A stretch of 64,000 nt of DNA. Source: SFLA01 sp964485815. Lineage in GTDB: Bacteria; Bacillota; Clostridia; Oscillospirales; CAG-382. Positions 53,906 through 61,949 of the stretch are shown piece by piece (the first letter of the stretch is position 1; each line of letters begins with the position of its first letter). The stretch is taken from positions 8,847 through 72,846 of the forward strand of contig CAZAJX010000004.1 in NCBI GenBank assembly GCA_964485815.1, read 5' to 3'. Made by a program: the position numbers and the translations under genes. Below the pieces are notes generated by a model. The model did no database searches. It saw only the letters and a list, made by a program, of their open reading frames with translations, and was not told the origin of the DNA.

Positions 53906-53957
53906 TTGACAAACCCTGTTTAATGTGTTAGACTACAAATGTCGAATCGATTAGACA
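53906..53957 (+). promoter_or_regulatory. blaI promoter with operator-like palindrome
   Basis: TTGACA (53906-53911), 17 nt, TAGACT (53929-53934). The start region holds an 18-nt palindrome TGTCGAATCGATTAGACA with one mismatched pair (53940-53957), and TTAGAC also occurs at 53928-53933, giving three related half-sites. It is a plausible site for the BlaI-type repressor; the classical TACAnnTGTA core is only partly present (CTACAAATGTC). Confidence 0.68.
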
Positions 53958-53975
53958 TACCAAAGAGGTACTATT

Positions 53976-54338
53976 ATGGAAAACACACCTAAGGTTTTTG
54001 AAAGCGAATACAGATTTTGTCTTATACTTTGGGAGCACGAGCCTATTTCATGCTCTGCGCTTGCCGCTATATGCAAAGAAAAGCTGGAATGGTCCCGTAC
54101 CACCACCTATACGGTAATAAAGCGCCTTTGCGAGCGTGGCGTGCTGGTCAACGAGAACTCTATCGTGCGTTCGCTTGTAAGCAAGGACGAGGTTCAGGTT
54201 TCCGAATTGGACGAACTGTTTGTAAAACGTTTTGAAAGCTCTCTCCCCGCGTTTATTGCCGCTTTCGCAAAGCACCAAAAGCTTTCCGAAAAAGACGTAG
54301 ACGATATCCGTAAGATAATAGAACGCGGAGATAAGTAA
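53976..54338 (+). CDS. BlaI/MecI-family repressor
   Basis: 120-residue winged-helix repressor. EYRFCLILWEHEPISCSALAA, the recognition region WSRTTTYTVIKRLCERGVLV, and the C-terminal dimerisation helices match BlaI/MecI/CopY regulators. In known systems it is cleaved when the BlaR1 partner senses its ligand. It ends one nt before the BlaR1-like gene, the usual pairing. The regulated genes are unknown; no beta-lactamase gene is in the window. Confidence 0.93.
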   Translation: MENTPKVFESEYRFCLILWEHEPISCSALAAICKEKLEWSRTTTYTVIKRLCERGVLVNENSIVRSLVSKDEVQVSELDELFVKRFESSLPAFIAAFAKHQKLSEKDVDDIRKIIERGDK

Positions 54339-54339
54339 A

Positions 54340-56706
54340 ATGTCAAAACTTTTTCTTGATATATTCAATTTAAGCATAACCGCAAGCTGGCTTATCGTTG
54401 CGGTTTTGGCAGTGCGCTTTATTTTCAGAAAGCGTGCACCCAAATGGGTAAACTGTCTGCTTTGGGCTATGGTTGGTTTGCGCCTGGTTTTGCCCTTTAC
54501 TATCGAGAGTCCCATTTCCTTTTCCGTTAACAGGGAAGTGATCAACACTGATGCGATCTACGGTGAAGCTCCCGCAGATACGGTTCCTCCCGAAGATACC
54601 GCTCCTCCTGCCGATACGGTTCCTCCCACAGACGATGAGATAGTTACTCCTCCCGTGATTGATACCGTGCCGGATGATAATTATATTCAAAGCGGTATCG
54701 GCGCTCTGGATGATCGCCTTAATCCCGTTATTAAGGACACCGTGTCCTCTGCACAGCCCTCCGAAGAAAACGTTTTACAAAAAGCTATAGATATTGCAAG
54801 TTATATCTGGCTTTCAGGTACTCTGCTTTTGTTGGCTTATGCGGTTATCAATTATCTTTTGCTTAAATACCGCGTTTCTTCCGCTATCCCTTGCGGCAAT
54901 TCCGTCCGCAAAAGCGAGAGAGTAGATACTCCTTTTATACTTGGCTTTTTCCGTCCCCGTATTTATCTTCCTTTCGGCCTTTCTGCCGAAACGGAAGAGT
55001 GCGTAGTATCTCACGAGAACGCCCATATCAAAAGAAAAGACCATTTGATCAAACCGTTTGGTTATGCAATTCTTTCGGTTTATTGGTTCAATCCTCTGGT
55101 GTGGGTAGCTTATATCCTTCTTTGCCGTGATATCGAGAGTGCTTGCGACGAGAAGGTTATAAAAGACTTGAGCGCCGAAGCAAGAAAGGCGTATGCGACC
55201 GCATTGTTGGAATGCAGTGTGCGCAAAAATTATATCGCCGCTTGCCCTCTTGCCTTTGGCGAGATAGGAGTGAAAAACAGAGTGAAAAACGCGATTAGTT
55301 ACAAAAGACCTGCATTTTGGGTCATTATTTCCGCCCTTTTGGTTTGTGTTACAGTTTCTGTATTGTTTCTTACAAGCCCCGCCGGAGCGGAGAATGATAT
55401 ATCCGAAACCGTTTCCGAAGATTCACGCCAAACCGAATCTTCCGATACTTCCGTCACCGATGTTTCCAACGATGTTTCTTCATCAGACACCAGCGAATAC
55501 ATCGGTGAGGTTTCGGTGAATGATGAAACTTCCGCAGAATCCTCGGATACCGACGTAAGCGAAGAAATATCCGATGACTTGAGCGAGGAAGTGTCTGAAG
55601 AAGTATCTGACGAGATTTCCGAAGAAGAATCAACTGCCGACGAATATGAAGACTTGTATTATAGCGATCCGTACCTATGGTTGACAATGAAATATATAGA
55701 CAATCATCCGGAATTAAGTGGACTAAAAAGCGGAAAACCGTATCAGACTGAGCACCAAACTCCCGAAGAAATTAATAGAAACGAACATAGTGGCACATAT
55801 GTTTGTACTTTGGTAGTAAATGTTTATGACTATTATTCTTATCTCAACACAGATTCTTATGATGAATCTGTAATTAAGGAAGCCGGTTTGAAAGTTTGGA
55901 TTTGTCAAAACGGAGAAAAAATTGATTATGTGTACACTAACAGTAAAGGTGAAGCGCGATTTTTTGTCTTGGATGGAATGTATAGATTTTACCTTGAAGA
56001 AAACGAAAAATATGATGAAGACCGTACAAGGGATAGTGCTTGGTGTAAAAAAGGAGCGCATGTAACCTCTGATTATAACTTGAAATTATTTACATATGAT
56101 AAGACCGTATTTAAAGATATGGAGATTTATGTTACCGATGCGGAAACCGGCGAACCTATTGAAGGTGTACGATTCTATAGTCAGGATTATGAAGAACTTG
56201 ACGGTCTTACAGATATAAACGGCAAGGGCAAATGTGATTCCCTCCTAGCGTATGTTGGCCGTGGAATGAGTCAAAGACGCACTTTGCTTTTCGAAAAAGA
56301 TGGATACGATCTATATATTGATCAAAAAGTAAGTATCACCGAAACTTATCTGCATATAGAATTAAAAAAGACACAGTATTATGAATTTAAGTTTATTTTT
56401 GTGGATTATTATACCGGTAAGCCAATCGAAGGTGTATATACCAATGCCAACACCGGCTATGCTATAACGGTAAACAATAGAGTTGCCGGCGAAGACGGAG
56501 TTATATCGGGTGTATATACGAGTGAATATATTAATAGTTATAATCCTTATATTTATAATTCAATAAGCTTTTATTACGAAAAAAATTACCCTGGAGCAAT
56601 TGGCTTGGAAACGAAGTCTTGCTCGGTTGAATTAAAAGATAGTTCTTTTGAATGTGTAATCAAAATTAAATTTGAAGAAAACTATCACGAATTTGTAAAA
56701 GAGTAA
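54340..56706 (+). CDS. BlaR1-like M56 sensor peptidase with Cna-B-like C-terminal module
   Basis: 788-residue membrane metallopeptidase of the M56/BlaR1 family. Two membrane segments (about 9-28, 37-52), a proline-rich loop with DTVPP repeats, a third (about 155-172), then the zinc site HENAHIKRKDH (H225-E226, H229), glutamate in ESACDEKV (about 267) and a fourth segment (about 325-343). The family's penicillin-binding domain is missing. Instead an acidic Ser/Glu linker (about 350-445) leads to at least two beta-sandwich units with Cna-B/carboxypeptidase-regulatory character (KDMEIYVTDAETGEPIEGVRF; FKFIFVDYYTGKPIEGVY). The DNA after about 55675 is much richer in A+T. Confidence 0.85.
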   Translation: MSKLFLDIFNLSITASWLIVAVLAVRFIFRKRAPKWVNCLLWAMVGLRLVLPFTIESPISFSVNREVINTDAIYGEAPADTVPPEDTAPPADTVPPTDDEIVTPPVIDTVPDDNYIQSGIGALDDRLNPVIKDTVSSAQPSEENVLQKAIDIASYIWLSGTLLLLAYAVINYLLLKYRVSSAIPCGNSVRKSERVDTPFILGFFRPRIYLPFGLSAETEECVVSHENAHIKRKDHLIKPFGYAILSVYWFNPLVWVAYILLCRDIESACDEKVIKDLSAEARKAYATALLECSVRKNYIAACPLAFGEIGVKNRVKNAISYKRPAFWVIISALLVCVTVSVLFLTSPAGAENDISETVSEDSRQTESSDTSVTDVSNDVSSSDTSEYIGEVSVNDETSAESSDTDVSEEISDDLSEEVSEEVSDEISEEESTADEYEDLYYSDPYLWLTMKYIDNHPELSGLKSGKPYQTEHQTPEEINRNEHSGTYVCTLVVNVYDYYSYLNTDSYDESVIKEAGLKVWICQNGEKIDYVYTNSKGEARFFVLDGMYRFYLEENEKYDEDRTRDSAWCKKGAHVTSDYNLKLFTYDKTVFKDMEIYVTDAETGEPIEGVRFYSQDYEELDGLTDINGKGKCDSLLAYVGRGMSQRRTLLFEKDGYDLYIDQKVSITETYLHIELKKTQYYEFKFIFVDYYTGKPIEGVYTNANTGYAITVNNRVAGEDGVISGVYTSEYINSYNPYIYNSISFYYEKNYPGAIGLETKSCSVELKDSSFECVIKIKFEENYHEFVKE

Positions 56707-56714
56707 CAAAAAAT

Positions 56715-56750
56715 CCCCGCCGAATTATGTTCGGCGGGGTTAATTTTTTA
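56715..56750. terminator. Bidirectional terminator between blaR1-like and argF
   Basis: Perfect 10-bp GC-rich stem CCCCGCCGAA (56715-56724) / TTCGGCGGGG (56730-56739), with TTAATTTTTT on one side and AAAAAA on the other; it serves both convergent transcripts. Confidence 0.9.
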
Positions 56751-57740
56751 TACAAGTGTTGCTGCCATTACGGCTTTTATGGTGTGCATACGGTTTTCGG
56801 CTTCGTCAAAGACGATGGAATTTTCGCTTTCGAATACCTCGTCGGTAACCTCCATACAGTCGATACCGAATTTTTCGTATATTTCCTTGCCGGTGGTGGT
56901 CTTAAGATCGTGGAATGCGGGCAGACAGTGCATAAAGCGGCATTGCTTGCCTGCAATATTCATAAGCTCCGTGGTAACGCGGTAGGGAGTAAGCTCCTCT
57001 ATACGCTCCTTCCAGACTTCATCGGGCTCACCCATAGAAACCCAAACGTCGGTATAAATAACGTCGGCATTTACAACGGCTTTTTTGGGATCGGTGATAA
57101 ACTCAAGAATAGCACCGGTTTCGGAAGCGATCTTTTTACATTCGTCAACAAGCTCGGGGGTGGGGAAGTACTTCTCGGGTGCACAGGCAACGAAATGCAT
57201 ACCCATCTTTGCACAGCCCACCATAAGAGAATTACCCATATTGTAACGTGCGTCGCCCATATAAACCAGCTTTTTGCCTTTCAGCTCGCCGCAATGCTCC
57301 TGAATTGTAAGGAAATCAGCCAGTATCTGTGTGGGATGGAATTCGTTGGTGAGTCCGTTCCAAACGGGAACTCCTGCGTATTTTGCCAGCTCTTCAACGA
57401 TCTCCTGACCGAACCCGCGGTATTCGATACCGTCAAACATTCTGCCAAGAACTCTTGCGGTATCCGCAATACTTTCCTTTTTGCCTATCTGTGAGCCCTT
57501 AGGGTCAAGATAAACGGGGTGCATACCCAGATCAGCCGCCGCAACCTCAAAAGCACAGCGGGTTCTGGTGCTGGTCTTTTCAAAAACCAAAGCAATACTC
57601 TTTCCCTCACACATTCTGTGGGGAATACCTGCTTTTTTCTTTGCCTTAAGCTCTGCGCTTAACTTAAGCAGCTCGTTAATTTCTTCGGGCGTATAGTCAA
57701 GCAGCTTTAAAAAGCTTCTGTTTTTAAACTGTTCCATCAC
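56748..57740 (-). CDS. argF: Ornithine carbamoyltransferase
   Basis: Makes citrulline from ornithine and carbamoyl phosphate. FEKTSTRTRCAFEVAAADLG contains the carbamoyl-phosphate motif STRTR, and the ornithine loop FMHCLPAFHD is intact. 330 residues. It is the last gene of the arginine operon, overlapping argD by 4 nt; this context favours the biosynthetic over the catabolic (ArcB) enzyme. Confidence 0.96.
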   Translation of the reverse strand: MMEQFKNRSFLKLLDYTPEEINELLKLSAELKAKKKAGIPHRMCEGKSIALVFEKTSTRTRCAFEVAAADLGMHPVYLDPKGSQIGKKESIADTARVLGRMFDGIEYRGFGQEIVEELAKYAGVPVWNGLTNEFHPTQILADFLTIQEHCGELKGKKLVYMGDARYNMGNSLMVGCAKMGMHFVACAPEKYFPTPELVDECKKIASETGAILEFITDPKKAVVNADVIYTDVWVSMGEPDEVWKERIEELTPYRVTTELMNIAGKQCRFMHCLPAFHDLKTTTGKEIYEKFGIDCMEVTDEVFESENSIVFDEAENRMHTIKAVMAATLV

Positions 57741-58909
57741 ATTATCTCCTTACATACTGTCTTAATAACGTTTACCGCCTTTTCAAGTGCGGGCATAGGA
57801 ATATTAAGAGGAGGCAGCAATCGGACTTTATCCTTTGCGGTAAGGCAAAGTACGCCCTTTTCCATACATTTGTTAACGATCTCCTTGGCGTTCCCCTTTG
57901 TCTTAATACCGATCATAAGTCCCATACCGCTTACGCTCTCAACTCCCTCTGCGTCCGCAAGGGAAGCGAAAACGTATTCGCTTTTGGATTTTACATCTTC
58001 AAGAAAAGCTTCGTCCAGACGGCTTATAACGCTTAACGCACCTGCACAGCACACGGGATTTCCGCCGTATGTGGAGCCGTGGTCGGAGGGACCCAGCACG
58101 TACTGTACCTTTTCACCCATCATTGTTGCGCCGATAGGAAGTCCGCCGCCCAAGCCCTTTGCGGTTGAAACAATATCGGGTGTGATACCGAACTGCATAT
58201 AAGCGTAAAGGGATCCTGTTCTGCCGTTTCCGGTCTGAACCTCGTCAATTATAAGGGGAATATCATTTTCGGTCGCCAGCTTCTGTGCCGTCAAAACAAA
58301 ATCCTTTTGGAGGGGTATAACTCCGCCTTCGCCCTGCACCATTTCCAGCATAATTCCCGCAGGCTTAACCGCGTTTACGGTATTTATAAGCTCTTGCATA
58401 TCATTAGCCGTAACGTGCACAAAACCGGGTGTAAGAGGATTAAACAGCTTGTGGAATACGTCTTGTCCCGTAGCGGAAAGAGTAGTCAGCGTTCTTCCGT
58501 GGAAACTGTTTTTTAAGGTGATGATGGTGAAGAATTCATCGCCCTTTTTCTCTGCGGAATACTTTCTCGCAACCTTAATGGCACATTCGTTTGCCTCTGC
58601 GCCTGAATTGGAGAAAAACACCTTTTTCATTCCGGTCTTTTCGCACAATGCCTGCGCCAACAAAACACAAGGCTCGGTATAATAAAGATTTGAAGTGTGC
58701 TGTAATCTGCACGCTTGCTCGGTAACTGCTTTTGTCCACTCATCATCGGCATATCCGAAAGCGGTAACGCCGATTCCGGAGCCCATATCAATGTATTCCT
58801 TGCCGTTAATATCCTTTACAATACAGCCTTTGCCTTCAACAAGCTCCAAAGGAAATCTGCCGTAAGTACCTGCTATATATTGCTTGTCTTTTTCAATAAA
58901 ACCGTTCAT
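57737..58909 (-). CDS. argD: Acetylornithine aminotransferase
   Basis: PLP fold-type I transaminase of the class III group, making N-acetylornithine. GSGIGVTAFGY, FFSNSGAEANECAIKVARK, DEVQTGNGRTGSLYA and the PLP lysine in TAKGLGGGLPIGA are visible. 390 residues. It lies 5 nt after argB. Confidence 0.95.
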   Translation of the reverse strand: MNGFIEKDKQYIAGTYGRFPLELVEGKGCIVKDINGKEYIDMGSGIGVTAFGYADDEWTKAVTEQACRLQHTSNLYYTEPCVLLAQALCEKTGMKKVFFSNSGAEANECAIKVARKYSAEKKGDEFFTIITLKNSFHGRTLTTLSATGQDVFHKLFNPLTPGFVHVTANDMQELINTVNAVKPAGIMLEMVQGEGGVIPLQKDFVLTAQKLATENDIPLIIDEVQTGNGRTGSLYAYMQFGITPDIVSTAKGLGGGLPIGATMMGEKVQYVLGPSDHGSTYGGNPVCCAGALSVISRLDEAFLEDVKSKSEYVFASLADAEGVESVSGMGLMIGIKTKGNAKEIVNKCMEKGVLCLTAKDKVRLLPPLNIPMPALEKAVNVIKTVCKEIM

Positions 58910-58914
58910 ATGGT

Positions 58915-59784
58915 TTAACCTTTCGTTACCATCGTACCTGCGCCTTCATCAGTGAGAAGCTCCATAAGAATGGAGTGGGGGATACGTCCGTCCATTATTA
59001 CAACGTTATTTACGCCGTGCTTGAGCGCCTCAATACAGCAATCCACCTTGGGTATCATACCGCCGGAAATAACGTTTTCTTCGTATAATTTTTTAGCTTC
59101 GTCAATCGTGATCTGGGGGATAAGGGTGGAAGGATCGTCCTTATCGCGGAGTATACCTGCGATGTCTGTCATCATTATAAGACGTTCTGCTTCCAGCGCA
59201 CCTGCTATCTGTGCGGCAGCAGTATCACCGTTAATGTTATAGGTGTTGCCATCCTCGTCGCAAGCAACGGTGGAAATAACGGGAATATATCCTTTTTCTA
59301 AAAGGTCGGTAACGGGCTGAATATTTATGTTGGTAATGTTACCAACGTATCCCAGTCTTTCGTCCTTGAAATCGGCTTCGATCAATCTGCCGTCAATACC
59401 GGAAATTCCCATTGCCTTTCCGCCCTTCATTTCAAGCATATTGACAAGGGTTTTATTGACTTTACCAGCCAAAACCATTTGAACTATATCTACGGTTTCT
59501 TTATCGGTAACACGCAATCCATCCACGAACTCGGCTTTTTTGCCAAGCTTTGCCATAGTTTCGCTTATCTCGGGACCGCCGCCGTGTACAAGCACGACCT
59601 TAACACCAATCAGCCACAAAAGCACGATATCTTCCATAACCTGCTCTTTAAGCTGTTGGTTTATCATAGCGTTACCGCCGTATTTTACTACCACGCATTT
59701 GCCGTTATAACGGCGGATATAAGGAAGTGCCGCAGTAAGCACTTCGGCTCTTTGTGCGTTGGAAAATATATTTTCGTTGTTCAT
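58915..59784 (-). CDS. argB: Acetylglutamate kinase
   Basis: Amino-acid kinase that phosphorylates N-acetylglutamate. VVKYGGNAMIN, LVHGGGPEIS, RVTDKET, SGIDGRLIEA, NINGDTAAAQIAGAL and GGMIPKV are family motifs. 289 residues. The N-terminal helix (LTAALPYIRRYNGK) typical of arginine-inhibited hexameric forms is present, so arginine feedback is likely. Confidence 0.97.
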   Translation of the reverse strand: MNNENIFSNAQRAEVLTAALPYIRRYNGKCVVVKYGGNAMINQQLKEQVMEDIVLLWLIGVKVVLVHGGGPEISETMAKLGKKAEFVDGLRVTDKETVDIVQMVLAGKVNKTLVNMLEMKGGKAMGISGIDGRLIEADFKDERLGYVGNITNINIQPVTDLLEKGYIPVISTVACDEDGNTYNINGDTAAAQIAGALEAERLIMMTDIAGILRDKDDPSTLIPQITIDEAKKLYEENVISGGMIPKVDCCIEALKHGVNNVVIMDGRIPHSILMELLTDEGAGTMVTKG

Positions 59785-59793
59785 AAAAGCTCC

Positions 59794-61008
59794 TTATGTG
59801 CGGTAATCGCCGTTGATCTTAACGTAATCGTAAGTGAGATCGCATCCCCAGGCGGTGGCGGAATACCGTCCGTCGCCTAGTGAAACGAGTATCTCTATCT
59901 CTTTTTCAAGGAGAATTTCTTTTGCTTTTTCTTCGGAGAAGGGGACACCCGCACCGTTTTCACATACGGTGATCTCTCCCTTAACGCTCTTGAATGAAAC
60001 AGCTATCTTTGTAACGTCAACTTTCGTGCCGCTGTAGCCGATCGCACACAGCACACGTCCCCAGTTAGCATCAGCACCGAACATAGCGGCTTTGAGCAGG
60101 CTGGAGCAAATAACGCTCTTCGCGCAGATCTTTGCGGTTTCTTCGTTGTCAGCGCCGGTAGCCTTACATTCCAGAAGCTTGGTGGCACCCTCGCCATCTC
60201 CTGCGATCATCCTGCAAAGACCTACGGTTATGGTGTTCAATGCCGTCATAAACACGGTGAAATCTAGGTTTTCTTCCGTAATCTCTTTGTTACCTGCCAT
60301 ACCGTTTGCAAGAACGGTAACCATATCGTTTGTGGATGTATCGCCGTCAACGCTAACCATATTAAATGTGTTTTTAATATCGGTTGAAAGTGCTTTTTGA
60401 AGCATATCGGGAGCGATAGCACAGTCGGTGGTAATAAATACCAGCATCGTTGCCATATTGGGGTGGATCATACCGCTTCCTTTTGCGATACCGCCCATAC
60501 GGCAGACTTTGCCGTCAATTTCAAATTCAACCGAAACTTCCTTGGAAACTGTGTCGGTAGTCATAATTGCTTCGGCGGCGGAACCGCTTCCGTCATAAGA
60601 CAAGCCGTCGCAAAGCGAGGTCATACCGTTTGCAATAGGGGTAATATCCAAAGGCTGACCGATAACGCCGGTAGAGGCGACAACTACATCGTTTTCGGGA
60701 ATATTCGTATATTCGGAAACCAGCTTACACATTTCCTTTGCAATCTGAATTCCGTTTGCGTTGCAGGTGTTGGCGTTTCCGCTGTTGCAAATTACTGCCT
60801 GCGCCTTTCCGTCGGAAAGATTGCGCATATTAAGGAGCAGGGGAGCTCCCTTAACAAGATTTGTGGTATATACAGCAGCGGCACTTGCGGGAACGTCACT
60901 CACGATCAGCGCAAGATCCTTTTTTGTGCGGTTCTTTCGTATACCGCAGTGAATACCGCTTGCTTTAAATCCTTTTGCGGCACAAATACCGCCGGAAATA
61001 AGTTTCAT
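59794..61008 (-). CDS. argJ: Bifunctional ornithine/glutamate N-acetyltransferase
   Basis: Transfers acetyl from acetylornithine to glutamate, recycling the blocking group, and may also use acetyl-CoA. The autoprocessing and nucleophilic Thr lies in IHPNMATMLVFITTD, and GGIAKGSGM precedes it; the C-terminal DLTYDYVKINGDYRT is typical. 404 residues. With ArgJ present, separate ArgA or ArgE are unnecessary in principle. Confidence 0.96.
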   Translation of the reverse strand: MKLISGGICAAKGFKASGIHCGIRKNRTKKDLALIVSDVPASAAAVYTTNLVKGAPLLLNMRNLSDGKAQAVICNSGNANTCNANGIQIAKEMCKLVSEYTNIPENDVVVASTGVIGQPLDITPIANGMTSLCDGLSYDGSGSAAEAIMTTDTVSKEVSVEFEIDGKVCRMGGIAKGSGMIHPNMATMLVFITTDCAIAPDMLQKALSTDIKNTFNMVSVDGDTSTNDMVTVLANGMAGNKEITEENLDFTVFMTALNTITVGLCRMIAGDGEGATKLLECKATGADNEETAKICAKSVICSSLLKAAMFGADANWGRVLCAIGYSGTKVDVTKIAVSFKSVKGEITVCENGAGVPFSEEKAKEILLEKEIEILVSLGDGRYSATAWGCDLTYDYVKINGDYRT

Positions 61009-61019
61009 TTTAATTCTCC

Positions 61020-61949
61020 TTAATCATTCACACAGAGTCCGCATTTTTCATCGACACCCAAAAGAATGTTCATATTCTGGATTGCGGCACCCGAAGCGCC
61101 TTTTCCCAAATTATCGAACCGTGCTGTAAGTATAATTCTTTCGTCATTGCCGTGAACACTGATACACATATCGTCCCGTCCCGAAAAACGGTTTGCGGAT
61201 AACATGCCTGTATCATCTTCACTATCATCAACAAAAACGAGTCCGTCATTGTAATATGCCTTGTAAATATCACGAATCGTATTGATATCTCCGCATATAT
61301 CTTTTGCAAATAAAGACACGGTAACTTCCATACCGCTGTAAAAATCACCGACTATGGGGCAGAATACGGGCATATCATCAATACCGCAGACGTGCGCCAT
61401 CTCTTTGAGATGCTTGTGCTGTTGTGTAAGCGCGTATTGTCTGGGGGCTTTCAGAAGAGGAGATCTATTTTCGTCCTCATATTCTGCAATCATCTTTTTT
61501 CCGCCACCGGAATATCCGGTCAGCGAAAAGCAGGAAAGCAATACGTCCTCGTTCAAAACACCTTTCTGTACAAGAGGTGCAATAAGGGCGATAAATCCGC
61601 TTGCGTGGCAGCCGGGATTTGCGATACGGTTGCTGTTTTTGATCTTTTCTCTCTGTCCCTCAAGCTCGGGAAAACCGTATGTCCATCCCTCGGAAACACG
61701 GTGCGCCGTGGAAGTATCTATTATTTTTGTGTTTGAGCCTTCGGCCAGCGCAACGGCTTCTATCGCCGCGGCATCGGGAAGACATAAAAAAACTATATCA
61801 GCGTTAAGAATTGCGTTTTTACGTTCGGCTGTGTCTTTTCTTTTTTCATCGGGCAGAATTATCAATTCTATATCTTTTCTTTGAGAAAGGCGCTCTGCGA
61901 TCCGCAGGCCGGTGGTTCCTGCGCTTCCGTCTATAAATACTTTTGTCAT
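61020..61949 (-). CDS. argC: N-acetyl-gamma-glutamyl-phosphate reductase (type 2)
   Basis: NADPH reductase for the third arginine step. IDGSAGTTGLRI is the nucleotide loop, FLCLPDAAA and the catalytic Cys in NPGCHASGFIALI follow. At 309 residues it is the shorter type 2 ArgC rather than the common 345-residue type. It overlaps argH by 4 nt. Confidence 0.95.
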   Translation of the reverse strand: MTKVFIDGSAGTTGLRIAERLSQRKDIELIILPDEKRKDTAERKNAILNADIVFLCLPDAAAIEAVALAEGSNTKIIDTSTAHRVSEGWTYGFPELEGQREKIKNSNRIANPGCHASGFIALIAPLVQKGVLNEDVLLSCFSLTGYSGGGKKMIAEYEDENRSPLLKAPRQYALTQQHKHLKEMAHVCGIDDMPVFCPIVGDFYSGMEVTVSLFAKDICGDINTIRDIYKAYYNDGLVFVDDSEDDTGMLSANRFSGRDDMCISVHGNDERIILTARFDNLGKGASGAAIQNMNILLGVDEKCGLCVND

